Positions 12,053 through 23,524 of a stretch of DNA of 64,000 nucleotides are shown here, in pieces. The notes beneath the pieces were generated by a model. That model was not told where the DNA came from, made no database searches, and worked only from the letters and a program-made list of their open reading frames with translations. This stretch comes from Vandiemenella viatica (lineage: Eukaryota > Arthropoda > Insecta > Orthoptera > Morabidae). The stretch is taken from contig CM061919.1 of the NCBI GenBank assembly GCA_031002005.1, positions 169,863,121-169,927,120 of the forward strand, read 5' to 3'. Made by a program: the position numbers and the translations under genes. Each line of letters opens with the position of its first letter. Position 1 is the stretch's first letter.

Positions 12053-12551
12053 AGATCAAACGTGCGAATGTTCCCGAATACCGGACACGAACGTAAAGAT
12101 GCTCACAGCGAGTTTGGTATTCGCACTCCTAAGATGATTCAGGTGTTGTTTCGTGTACTTAAAGCACGATGTGAACAATCCGTCGTTTTGGAACAGATAT
12201 TATACTGTAAATACAATCATGACAACTGCGGAATCCGCGGGAACATTACACCCTTGCTTTCTTTTTACCGGATATCTTTGATCAATAATTCTTAATTTCA
12301 AACAGGTAGCTTTGGCGAACCCGCATGTCGCCGATATACCGAGATGCTCCAAGACATGACGTGGTATATACCGGTACTAATGAATGTATTGTTCTTTGCA
12401 AACTAACCGAGAAATCGTAATTTTTTGACACGATATTTCGGCGATCAAACACTCTGTCGCCATTTTCAAGTTTAAGATGACGACTAAGTATTTAACCGCC
12501 GAAAAATTTCGTGAAACTATTATGTTAAGTTGATTAGTTTCCCTAGGACAA
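12053..12551. other. No gene seen
   Basis: Spacer up to the IS630-like element, with no recognised feature. Confidence 0.5.
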
Positions 12552-12553
12552 TA

Positions 12554-12995
12554 CAGGGTGTTACAAAAAGGTACGGCCAAACTTTCAGGAAACATTCCTC
12601 ACACACAAACAAAGAAAATATGTTATGTGGACATGTGTCCGGAAACGCTTACTTTCCATGTTAGAGCTCATTTTAGTTTCGTGATACAATACGCCATTCT
12701 CCAGGGCTGCATCAGCGCATCAGGGATTCCATGCGACGGAGGGTGGATGCATGTATCCTCGCTAACGGAGGACATTTTGAACATTTCCTGTAACAAAGTG
12801 TTTGAAGTCACGCTGGTACATTCTGTTGCTGTGTGTTTCCATTCCGTGTTTAATGTGATTTGAAGAGAAGTAATAAAATGAGCTGTAACATGGAAAGTAA
12901 GCGTTTCCGGACACATGGCCACATAACATATTTTCTTTGTTTGTGTGTGAGGAATGTTTCCTGAAAGTTTGGCCGTACCTTTTTGTAACACCCTG
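12554..12995 (+). mobile_element. Internally deleted IS630/mariner-like transposon, 442 bp
   Basis: Inverted repeats of about 122 bp (12554-12675 and 12874-12995) differ at about two positions. They end in cagggtgttacaaaaaggt and are bounded by TA dinucleotides, the usual target duplication of the Tc1/mariner/IS630 superfamily. Between them the plus strand keeps the last 34 codons and stop of a transposase (12686-12790), with Arg-His-Ser-Pro-Gly near its start and Asn-Gly-Gly-His-Phe-Glu-His near its end. The DDE catalytic core is deleted, so the element is non-autonomous. Confidence 0.88.
12686..12790 (+). pseudogene. Transposase C-terminal remnant (IS630-like)
   Basis: An open frame of 34 codons ends at TAA inside the deletion derivative. 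It begins at an Asp-Thr-Ile-Arg-His segment, has an arginine triplet in the middle and ends Phe-Glu-His-Phe-Leu. In insect IS630-like transposases this stretch follows the catalytic Glu and forms the extreme C-terminus. No catalytic residue remains. It has no start codon of its own and is not expected to make a protein. The smaller related remnant at 30548-30760 belongs to the same broad family. Confidence 0.75.
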
Positions 12996-12997
12996 TA

Positions 12998-15900
12998 TAT
13001 TGATACCCACGCCGAGAAATGCTGCGTTTTTATATATGATCAACAGTTATTTATTGTATTATTTTGCTGTTTTATGGGCACTAATACGTGAACGCTAGTG
13101 CTTTTTATGGGTTATTTTCATTTCCTGCCTCAGCATTGCACGAGAAAAGCTCGTTAGATTTAAAGAACCCTGGGAACTGGCGATGAGAGTTCAAGGAAGT
13201 TCAGCAGCGGAATCTCGTCCTTGTGGGCAGAGGTCTAATTGCGGACAGCATACAGGAAGTTGCTGCTGGTGTATAAGCCAGAAACACGATATAAAGCGGC
13301 AGGAAGGCGTGCTCCGCAATCTGATCTGTCACCAGATGGACAGTCACTTAAATCTGCCATGGCGCGAATAAATTGCCGGAACCAAGCAGACAGGCAGATT
13401 GCAGACACGACGAAAACAAAACGCCAGTGGAATTGAAACGGGTTCTTCGAATATCCGCTACACAAGCGTTACAATCACTCGCTTTTATTTCGTCGACAGA
13501 AAATGTGGAAGTGGTTATATTTTCTAATTGAAATGAATTGTTGATTAGTACCATTTTCTTCCTTTATTGTCATTGGATTTAAACGCCGTATAGCCATAAC
13601 TCATCTTACACACGCATAAGTCACAGGACTACAATCCTTTTGTACAGTCCATTAAACACGTGAAATGTATGGCGTTATTAAACCTAAAGCCACCAGAGAA
13701 ATAGAATCTGAAAGAAACTTCAGGTTTCATTTATTAGCATATCAGACGAAAACTGCAAATTAGCATGAAATGAGCTCTATGTTGTCTTCTATCGCGAGAA
13801 GTGATGGAAAACATCTCGGGATCATTAGTTGTGTTATTTGCTGAGCTACTGAAGTTTCGTTTTATATTACATAAAATGCTAAAATCCAACTTTTACACCG
13901 TCGCAGATAAATAAAAGACTCGAAATTTAAAACATTCAGGATCAAATATTTGTAAAATAAGGATGCTGCTTATCCTCCTTCTCGTTTACTAACTTATATA
14001 ACATAATGTCAGACACATCTATCGAACTGATAAACTGGTTAGTCATGTTAGAACCAATAAAATAAATGTATAGACTTAGACTAATAGATAACACAGTGAT
14101 ATTTGCCGCAGAAAATTTATTTTAAATAAAAACAGAAAAAGAATTCTAGGAGATACTGATATCTGTTGGGATAATATGGTTGTTCCTAAATCTGTGTATA
14201 GCTTTGTAACAACAATAGTTTGTTTTTATTCTATGCAAATTTCTAAACTGAGATATCCATGCATTTTTACGCTTTTACAGCCTCTGAAGTCGTTCTGAGT
14301 CTTTCTCTCTGCATGTTTGGGTGTAATTCCCACGAACCAAAATAACTCGAAAACTCACCATATTATATATACATATATATATAAAAGTATTTACGTACCA
14401 TGAATGTAAATGTAAATTATTCTGCCTGATCAGTTTTGGGTTGTTATGCTTCAGAGTTTAGATTTCTTGTTTAGGTCATTGTGTACTCTAATAATTGCTT
14501 TTAACAGCTCCACTGAGTTTTGAGATAGTTTTATGAAATTTTCTAGAAACATATACCTAAAAAATGTGAATAAAAGTTAAAATTTTGATTATTATTGGAA
14601 CTTCAGACTGGTGGACGACATTCTCACTGCTGACCCGACTTATTTGTATCGGAAGTTTCTGAAAAATTCAAAAATAAAAACAAGTAGATTAATAAATAAA
14701 TTTAGAGCTCTTTAATGGGATTTAACGAAATAAGAAGCTGTGACCACATGGAGTGTGTCTGCCGCTAAAGGCGAAGAAGCTGCTTGATGGAGACGGCGAA
14801 TGTCGAAGACGTGTGGGCAGCGGAAGTCTTAAGTTGAGCTGGGTGTGTATCACAGAGCTATCAACAGCCACAGCGCCCACCAATTTGTAATTCGTCGCTA
14901 GGTTTCTACATCTGTCAAGCACACGTAGGTGCAGGATGTTAAGTCACAAGCATTAAGCTTGTCGCCACCCTTACGAAATGTAAATGTATTCAACATTTCC
15001 TACGTGTAATTTTCTACACAGGTAACTGGTAGAAGAGGATACAAATAAACCGAAACAACTTTATACTTTGGTGCATTATTCAAAGTTTTGTTATAGACAG
15101 CATAAGTTGCAGATTAACACAACCGTAATGACAAAAACTTCTTACTTCGACAAGAGTCGTAGCTCTTCGTGGTTAAGATTCAAGGAACCATGCCCACTGC
15201 TCACATCCTGCATATGCCAGTGCAGTGTACCGCTTGTTCATGAGAGCTCTAAGATAAAATGCACACGGGCTCAATAACCGGCGATTCGACTCCGGTGTCA
15301 GGCATGGACATTATTAATCAGTTGTTGAACCATGCAACATCGGCAATTTCTTCATTTATTTCATCATTAAACTGCTTACACTAATGTCGATCAAATATGA
15401 AAGAGATTTTAAAAAAAAAAAAGAAGAAAAAATCACTTCATTGGATTAATATACAAACGATTCCAGTTGAGAGAGTCCACCTAGATATATCCAATGTTTT
15501 TATAACATGAAAATTTGTCCTGGTACAAATTAAATAATTTCGAAGGAACAATTCCGTGGTATAAAATAAATTATTCTAACTTCATTTTTTCAAAAGCTAA
15601 TTGCAATTTTTATAGGAACACGTACTGTTTTTAATAGCGTTTTGTAATAGGTGGGAAAATAAATCCGGTATGGCCGAATTTACGACATTCAAAAGACGTT
15701 GAATCCGAACGTAATAATGAAGATCGAAGAAAATGTTTAGATGATTCGTGAACTTACTGTTCATAAATAAGTGCTCAAATAGAGATCGAGCGACATTCAT
15801 ACACGTTCTTTCAGGTAACAGTCAGGGATTAATTGTGTATGGAGCACAAGTTCTAATTAACCTGACAAAAAAAAGCTTGATAAGTAAGTAAAATAAATGT

Positions 15901-16449
15901 TTTCTTCCACGGCATTGATCCTTCGAAACCACTGAAATTATACCAGAAGCAATTTTCACATCATAGAATACAACCAAACCATTCATTAGTCCCGCTGCAA
16001 CGAATATATTTTTCTTCAGTCACCACTGTTGTCTATACGTTTCTTTTAGCTTCGCGTTTATGTCTCGTCGGTTTCGAAGTTCAATACACGTTTCGTTTCT
16101 TCTTCTGCTTCTGTCTTGTTCCGTTGCCGCTAACACCCTCTAGCTATCAAAACACAAATTTAAATGTCACCATGCTTAGATCTACTTATTAGTTTTGCTT
16201 TGATGCTAGCCGCAGATAGAGATGAAGAGGGAAATAAACAAAGAATGATGTAAAATCGTGCAGTAGTTGCCGTCTGGGCAATCGATGTGGTGTTACTACT
16301 AGTTGCAGAGATTTACGGCCGCCGAAGAATGCCGCAAAAAGCAAGCAAGTAACCAGTCGACTGAATGGAAACAATAAAGTGTTTCCCATTGATGCGACAG
16401 GTGATTCGCTTGCTCGTGTTGGTCTGTTTTCTTTGATAACGGCCTCTGT
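12998..16449. other. No gene seen
   Basis: 3.4 kb with no recognised gene or element. Short opposing open frames lie at 13183-13554, TA microsatellites near 14363-14384, and an A-rich run at 15409-15430. I see nothing else. Confidence 0.5.
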
Positions 16450-16510
16450 TCTCGACGCCACCGCGGCAGAATACGCTCATTGTCTCTGGTTCGATCCCAG
16501 CTCGGGGTAA
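16450..16510 (+). repeat. tRNA-like B-box sequence, possible SINE head
   Basis: It contains ctctggttcgatcccagct, a clear B box, after a weak A-box region. It does not continue into the SINE-A core. It may be another tRNA-derived family. Confidence 0.35.
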
Positions 16511-16724
16511 AAGATTGTTACGTCTGTCTTACTAGTATAAAATTTTCACATTCCACCTACCGTTCCTTTGATACTGTTGCCTAACCCACGGAGGTTTTGA
16601 AGAACAATCCGTCATCAGCAACGCAATTTGTATGTAGAACTTACATGATTTGTGCCGGTATGGTTTGTGTTATATTGGTGGTTATGGCGTATTTTATGGG
16701 CCGAAAGAGGGGACATCAAACCGA

Positions 16725-16950
16725 GCCTGGAGCGTGAGAAATTAGTGCTCGGGCCTGGTTCTCTGGAGGTCGCGGGTTCAAATACCAGCCAGGCCATGTA
16801 GTTATTCATGGTTTCCGGCAATGACTCGTGGTTGAATGCCGAGATAATATCTGCAAAAGGCCATATATGAATTTCTTCCCAATCATTGTCCCTAATACTC
16901 TTCCAGCTATAATGACCTCTTCGTCAACAAATCATTAAATCTTAAAAATT
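16725..16950 (+). mobile_element. SINE-A, decayed
   Basis: It retains a head with gcgggttcaaataccagcc, a core (tcatggtttccggcaatgac), aaaggccata, ttcttcccaatcattgtccc and a tail II remnant (aatgacctcttcgtc). Confidence 0.75.
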
Positions 16951-18425
16951 TAAAAAGTTTTACCACGTAGATTATGTAAATTCGGCTATAAATCGTGATC
17001 TGGTGGCAGAAATGCCAAGTTTAGCTAAGGAGCCCATTCTTTTGTTTTTCTCGACCCCTAAGATGCTGGTGACACACTGCTAGCTTAACTGCCATCCATT
17101 CTTCAGCAGTCGGTCTAGATGACATATATATTCCATAGTTTGGCAACTTTAAGAATCTATGCTGTAGGGGTCACTGTAGCTGTATGGTTGTCAAATTACC
17201 CAGGTTGGATCATATTTTCTTTTTTCTTTGCTACAGCATTGGGCGGCAACAATGGGGTTGCGACAATCAGGGTGGGGCGACAATGGTGGAGGCAAAATAA
17301 CGTTCGAAGGGTCGGCAATCTCACAGTTTTTGCGCAGCCTCGAAAATTCCTAGATCCACCACTGTGGATCATGCTAATTGTTTCCAGTTAACATTCGGTT
17401 TCCAGATTTCGTTTGAAATCAATTTCCTTGCGTATCGAACTGATTTCTTTGAACCATTCAGGCGGCGTCTAGCGTATCGTTTCGTAGCAAAAGAAATGTT
17501 TTGTAATATCCAACATAATATCCACAAATCAGTTTGCGACTTTAGCGTGGAAATGACGTGCTCCGCTTCCATTGTTCATAACGAGCGGGAATAAGAGCAG
17601 CGGTGTCGCAAGTCCCTCTGCCTCCCACCAGACAAGTCCGCCTACGAACGCCCGCACGACACGTGCCAAGCCGATTCAACAGCAGAGCCAACAATAACAC
17701 TCCACAATGAATCTGCCCAGCCAATTACACGATACGCAACGGAAATAATGCACCATGTTGGCTGTGGCATGATGACGGTGTCTCGGGCTCGACAGGGGCT
17801 TGACTGGTTCCAGCCTCGATAGTGAGAGTAATTTTCTTCATTCGCGACTTCGGCACCACGGTATGAGAGGTGATGGTGCACAATTCTTAATCGCCAAATT
17901 GTATACTAAACAGTAGAATGCGTTTGGGTTAAGGGCGTGCGACACTAAAAATAGTGATTCGGAAGATCGGAAATGTTGGTGGTCCCTTGGTATCATTCGG
18001 AAGAGTAGGCCTGCATGGGCCGGCACCGTGTTACATACTCTCCCTTCTTTCGACTTCATATAGACACAACGCAAAAATCACTCAGTAAACAACACTAATC
18101 ACAGTAATCTACACATTAATATTTCTTTTTATTTATTTATTATCTGTACATTAAAATAGTTCGTTCTTTTGATTCTACATATAATTTTCATTTCTATAGT
18201 AATATTTCTCAACCTTTAAAATTGTAAATAATAAATCTTACTTACTACGTAAATATTATTTTACAACAGCTGCTACGATACCGTGGATTATCATAATCTA
18301 TTAATGAAATTACTAACCATCAGCAGTTAAAACAAAAAATAAAATTTCAGCGGTAAAATGTATTCTAGGTGAAATCCGTTGAAGAGTTTCTATACACAAC
18401 AAACTATACTTACACTGAGGATTAT
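16951..18425. other. No gene seen
   Basis: Open frames of 90 codons or fewer at 17119-17881 overlap on both strands with no recognised domain. A GC-richer patch lies at about 17590-17700. No repeat is recognised. Confidence 0.5.
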
Positions 18426-18548
18426 GGGCTATCGACATTTCAGTTTTTCTTGGTTTCACTCCAGTTGAAAGCTGTGATGGTTCATTTAGAAGGTCATGGC
18501 TGAATTTCTTCTCAGCTGTAATGACTTCTATATCAAAGAGCAATAATG
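18426..18548 (+). mobile_element. SINE-A core fragment, decayed
   Basis: It keeps cagtttttcttggtttcact, an aaggtcatggctgaatttctt block and a tail remnant (taatgacttctatatc). Confidence 0.55.
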
Positions 18549-19657
18549 CCTCCCCCCCCCAAAAAAAAAACCTCTTACAGACACATGGAGGGAATAAACT
18601 GACCATCTAATATCTGCAACAAGTAGCCCCCCCTAAGCGAGAATCAAGCTGCCTTCGGGTTTAGGACATTCCTGTATTTCTTCGCCCCTCGTAAAGTGAG
18701 GAAATTGGCGCTTCCACTGTTTTGTAAATTGTGGATTAAAGATGTTCAGGTACTGTACAGTAGCGGAAGGAATCTTGAGACTGTCGCGCCACTGATATTC
18801 GCTTAAGATCACCGTCGCGAGGTAATCTTTACTTCGTTTGCACTTTTAAGTGGCAAATTAATAATGACCACTTCTCAGAACAATTTTGAAGATAGAAAAG
18901 CCTATAAAAATAGTAAAATTATAGAAATCTCTGGAAACATGATGAGTAACCCCAGGAAAAGACGACAGCGCTAAATAATGTAATTACTTATCACGAATGA
19001 GTAATGCAGGTTGCATACAAACTGTGTAACGTTACCTGATAGCAATTTAACTGAGAAAAATATTCTGAATGTGGTCAGCAATTTAACATAGAAACTATTG
19101 AGAATGGTGCTGGTAAGGCCTAATGTCGAAAATATTTAATCAAATATTATTTCCATAGAGGAAAAAGTAGACTACGCGTTCTTAAAATAAGTGGGGAATT
19201 ATTTTCTCTCACTTTTACTGCATAATCCACGCGTATTTAGACTCATCTTACGTAACTCAAAACACTACAGGGCTGAAAGTTGTGTCTCATAAAGTTTATT
19301 TAAGTCCTTAAAAGGGAAAGAACTAATAGCTGCAAACATACGAATAAAAAAAAAGTGGTGGAACCTGTATTTCTCTATAGCCCTAAAAGAAAATCGAAGT
19401 TGGTAAGTGCAGTGAAGAATTTCATGATGTAATCTCGCCTTCTCTCTAGCAGACTGTCATCTCATAATATTTATATGTAATCTTAGGATTTTCACACCGC
19501 TCACAAAACTTTAAGCTCTTTTATGTGCTCTTTGACTAATCAATTAAGACCTTTCAGTATGATTTTTACGCATTACTAAAATACTTTAACTGAGTTACCA
19601 CAAGACATCCTCTGTGGTTTGACTTAATTCCTTAAAAGTTTATAATATAAAGAGCAG
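18549..19657. other. No gene seen
   Basis: It begins with a C9A10 homopolymer junction (18552-18570). The rest is AT-rich with no recognised feature. Confidence 0.5.
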
Positions 19658-19858
19658 TTTTCATTTTTTTTCTTTGGCGTTCACAGCTCATTGATGTTGA
19701 TGTTGTTAGAACCAAAAAAGAATTGAGGAAAGGAATATGAAATAATTTTGAATGAACCATCCCGTCATTCACCTGCAGTGATTTAAGGAAACCATGGAAA
19801 ACCGTATTTTGGGATGGTCGAATCGGGAATTGAAACAGCAGCCTTTCGAATGCCAGGC
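19658..19858 (-). mobile_element. SINE-A, decayed, tail II-like
   Basis: The minus strand has the head remnant gcctggcattcgaaagg, the core ttttccatggtttcctta and a 3' part with ttcctttcctcaattctt. It ends in a diverged tail and an A run. Confidence 0.75.
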
Positions 19859-20445
19859 AAGATCTGAACAAAGAAAAAATTCACAAAAAGAGAACCTTAG
19901 AAGAACTAAAAACACTATGGAGAGATCAATGCGGGACTTCAGAACTCCTATCAGGTCAATTACAAAGGAATTTGGGGGAAAAAGTCACCTTGTGACTGCA
20001 GTGGCTCCCCTTGTTGCTCGAATAAAAGATGATAGATGGATATAATGGTGTTAAGAGTTCATCAAAGACCAAGAAGATAGCTTCCAAACACATTCACAAA
20101 GTTGCTTAAGTCAGCAGGCAAATATTTTCCAAGACCGATACACCTTAAAAATGCGGTAGAAGTTCTACCTGAGCTCATTAATATGAGAGGTAACATATTA
20201 CATGATTGAATTGGTTAACGATTATGAAAACTACTAGATTAAGGCCATGTTAATGTTCTATAAACACACAACGTCCGCCCCTTTGGTTCAGACCGATGTG
20301 GCATCGTAACGGGTCTGGCGCTGAACAAGTGGTTGTTTAGCTGGTACGAACGCCGGTGATGGAACAAACTTGGAACTTTGCTGGCAGAATAGGAGATATT
20401 GTGGCACACGATTCATAACCGCCGTTGTGTGACCAAGTCTCAAAC
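19859..20445. other. No gene seen
   Basis: A short lysine/arginine-rich open frame (83 codons, 19794-20045) starts in the SINE above and is not convincing. Nothing else is recognised. Confidence 0.5.
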
Positions 20446-20457
20446 TCCTCTGCAGCG

Positions 20458-20674
20458 ACCGAGCGTGGTGAGTGAGTGGTTAACGCTATGGCCTCGCATT
20501 CGGGAGGACACCGGGTCGAATCCCCGTCCGGGCATCCATGGTTTCCCCAAATAACTCCAGGCGGATGCCGCACCCTTCCTTCAAAAGGCCATTCCTTCCC
20601 GTTCCTTGTCCTTTCCCGCCTCTAATGACCTCGATGTCGATGAGGTTTTAAGCCATAGTAAGTAAAAAAAAAAA
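20458..20674 (+). mobile_element. SINE-A, full length with internal deletions, tail II
   Basis: Head accgagcgtggtgagtgagt, B box gggtcgaatcccc, core with about 13 bp lost before catggtttcccc and more lost after aaaaggcc. Tail II is diverged (gatgaggttttaagccat) and followed by A11. A perfect 12-bp duplication tcctctgcagcg lies at 20446-20457 and 20675-20686. Confidence 0.94.
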
Positions 20675-20704
20675 TCCTCTGCAGCGCATATGGAGTGAAG
20701 ATAT

Positions 20705-21028
20705 ATGACCCTATTGATTGTGATTGTACTTCAGATGGGGCATGAAACCAGATGGATCCATAAGTCCCTTTCTTTCATCTCTCACCTACGACACAATCAA
20801 CAATTTACACTGAACAAACAAATCACAGTCATCTACACAAATAGTAACACCTATGAACGCATTAGTAATTGGCAACAGGAAACCATCCCAATTCATTTCC
20901 ACGACACCTTATTATGGAACGATAACACTAGTCCAAGTAAATGCCTACATTCCTACATGGCAGCAACTTTCGCTTTGACCCCCACAAACCCCAACACGGG
21001 AATAATTACTATATCACAACAAAACTAA
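20705..21028 (+). CDS. Unidentified 107-codon open frame
   Basis: I do not recognise this protein. It starts 18 bp after the TSD of the adjoining SINE. The coding strand is richer in C than its surroundings. The predicted product has a hydrophobic first dozen residues, then a Gln/Asn/Thr-rich body with many His, and no cysteine motif or membrane-spanning pattern beyond the start. There is no splice or promoter support. It may be a fragment of an unknown retroelement or a chance frame. Confidence 0.2.
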   Translation: MTLLIVIVLQMGHETRWIHKSLSFISHLRHNQQFTLNKQITVIYTNSNTYERISNWQQETIPIHFHDTLLWNDNTSPSKCLHSYMAATFALTPTNPNTGIITISQQN

Positions 21029-21374
21029 AGATAAAATATCCAAATGTGTGAAAATATGTACAGACCTATCTACAGTGATTTAAATTCCAGAGTAACTTCT
21101 TATGTGGAGCGTTTAAGGGCTTAATTACATTTTACAGGTACGTTTATTTATATACCAGCATTCTACCGCTATTTCATCCACACGGTCCTTGGCGTGCGAA
21201 GTAATGTGTTAGCCTGCATAGATCTTTGTAACGTAGTATCTTTGTAACCTTTACCGTAAACTAAATTTCATAATTTAATCGGAGTGTTAATCTTTGATGT
21301 AATGGTTTCGTTAACTTTTTCCGTCTTTTCCAACGTACTACGATCAGAAAATAAATAAACAAAGTTACGTAGTT
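21029..21374. other. No gene seen
   Basis: AT-rich spacer, nothing recognised. Confidence 0.5.
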
Positions 21375-21690
21375 AAAAATAATATTAACAGAAACCAAAG
21401 AATGGCGTGTTTATTTGTATTTTAGCGTGATCTTTGGTGGCTACCTCATAAAAAAGTGTTCACGTGAGATGCAATGTGATCTGTGGCGCCTTTCTGTTCT
21501 CAGTACGAACGACTTATCATTTCTTATTCATTTCCACGGTCACACACAGTCATAACATGTAGCACAGATTTTAAACTTCATAAGCCTTCAAACTGTAAAA
21601 TTCCAATCCAAATTGGTTAGTTAGTTTTTTCGTGATGTCTTGCCAAAGAGTCATGTAGACACAGCCCGCTTACAGATTTATAACAATATA
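21375..21690 (+). repeat. Unclassified dispersed repeat X, copy 1
   Basis: It aligns weakly with 31520-31850 in the same orientation. Shared pieces are atattaacagaa, tgatctttggt, acttatcatttctta/attatcacttattg, a tcgtga/gcgtga block and cccgcttacagattt/gccgcttacagatta. No coding frame is seen. Confidence 0.35.
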
Positions 21691-22242
21691 GATATATATT
21701 CATCATCCTTTTTGTCTAGCTGCATGAAAGGTGTGTATCCGAATTCCTACAACATACGTGGGTTTTCCAGCAGTCAGTTCTTAGTCAGCCACGAACGTCT
21801 GCTCAACCTTTATCCTCGCGAGTCGTCATTCTGGTACAGAAGAAGGCGAAGGCAAACAGGATCCGACCATTTCGAGGACTGAGATGAGCGCATTTTTTCG
21901 TCACGTCCTCGTTGCCTTGAAGATCGCCCGTCAGCAACGCACAAAGAGAATCCAATTACCCTCGCGTGGCAGCCTTAGCGACTCGTGACTACAGAAGAGA
22001 GGGAGACGACGACTTCGTTGGTTCCGCAGAATGCGTCGTGGCGGATCTGACTGCACAAGACACATTCAGCTTGGCTCACTGGGGGCGCTGACCCAGAATA
22101 GAACACTTCACAATTCGTCAGATTCAGTGACCCGTCATCTTATAATGGGTTAAAATTTATGCACTTTAGTTTCTGTTGATTATCATTACATCAGCACACT
22201 TCTTACAAGTATAAAGCAAATCAGTTTTCAGCTCTGAATAAT
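21691..22242. other. No gene seen
   Basis: A GC-richer stretch at about 21890-22110 carries no recognised motif. Open frames are short. Confidence 0.5.
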
Positions 22243-22255
22243 AAAACTTTTATCA

Positions 22256-22514
22256 AGCCGTGCGTGGTGGGTTTGCGGTAACGCTCTGGCCTCGCATTCG
22301 GGATGCGGGTTCGAATCCCAGTCTGGCAATCGAGATTTTGGTTTTCCATGATTTCCCCAGATCATTTCAGATGAATGCCGGGATGCTTCCTTTAAAAGCC
22401 CACGGTCAATTCCTTTCCGTTCCTTGTCCCCAGTCCTTTTACGTCTCTAATAACCTCGATGTCGACGAGGCGTAAAGCCATAAGCAAAAAAAAAAGAACA
22501 ACAAAAAACAAACA
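22256..22514 (+). mobile_element. SINE-A, full length, tail II
   Basis: Head gccgtgcgtggtgggttt, B box gggttcgaatccc, core ttttccatgatttcccc, tail gacgaggcgtaaagccataa and a long A-rich end with scattered C. A perfect 13-bp duplication aaaacttttatca lies at 22243-22255 and 22515-22527. Confidence 0.95.
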
Positions 22515-22596
22515 AAAACTTTTATCATCATTATAACTTAATATAAGAATCCCAATTGAAACTGTGTTGACGTACTAATCAGCAAAGGCATAAAAA

Positions 22597-22829
22597 CCGG
22601 GCGTGGTGGTGTAACGGATAGCGTTCTGGCCTCGCATTAGGGAGGACGGCGGTTCGAATCCCCGTCCGGGCATCCAGATTTAGGTTTTCCATGGTTTCCC
22701 AAATCATTCCAGGCAAATGCCGGGATGCTTCCTTCAAAAGGCCATGGCCGAATTCCTTCCCATTCCTTTTCCCCATCCTTTCCCGTCTCTAAAAACCTCT
22801 CTGTTGATAGACGTAAAGCAGTTAAAAAA
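22597..22829 (+). mobile_element. SINE-A, full length, tail I, young
   Basis: Head ccgggcgtggtggtgtaacg, B box ggttcgaatccc, core ttttccatggtttcccaaat and tail gatagacgtaaagcagtt plus A. A perfect 13-bp duplication aaaggcataaaaa lies at 22584-22596 and 22830-22842. It inserted only about 70 bp downstream of the previous SINE. Confidence 0.96.
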
Positions 22830-22842
22830 AAAGGCATAAAAA

Positions 22843-23524
22843 TTACTTCCTGTAATTATTGGAAAAAATCACGCCCACTCATTAAAAGTTTAAATCACAG
22901 TATATGTTGCCAGGTACATAAAGAGTACATACATTGTTTGTCAATACAAAATGTGTGGTAGAATGTAGGATTTGACTATATCAAGTACGTCACCCATACA
23001 ACATTCTGGAAAGATCTTCCCTTTCAGAAAGTATTAACGAACTTTGTCTTATACGAAGATAAATCGGTAAGACTTGATCGCGTGTATTTAACTAGAGCTG
23101 ACAGCGCTCTTTATTGTTAGTGGTGTTTATTTTCCTTGAAGTCCAAATATTGTATCAGCCAATCTTCGTGAATGATACCCCCTATCCCCAAGTGAGAAAA
23201 AAAAACTATGTCTTTCTCTTATATACCACTTCCTATTGTGTACCTATGGTCCCAAAGAACTTCAGGTCTCATTGAAAGATTTTAGTATTATGAATGTTTC
23301 TTACACTGGTCATAATGTGTAGTAGATCTGAACATTTCAGTAGATTATATAGGTCACATTTTTATTACGTGGTTGGAATGCTACCTTTAATACAGTCAAA
23401 ATTAGTTCAAGCTTATAAAACCTTTCAATAATCGAACTTATACTTTTTTGCTATATAATGATCGAATTAATTGCTATGGAGCATCTACTCCGGTGTCAAA
23501 TTCCCCACTTTTAAATTTCAAGAA
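22843..23524. other. No gene seen
   Basis: AT-rich spacer with no recognised feature. Confidence 0.5.

Noticed and set aside
12558..12991. Two opposite-strand open frames with the same first residues
   Set aside because: The shared start is produced by the inverted repeats of the IS630-like element, not by two genes.
22597..22680. Functional tRNA genes in SINE-A heads
   Set aside because: A and B boxes are present, but the acceptor and anticodon stems do not pair properly and the core follows without a terminator.
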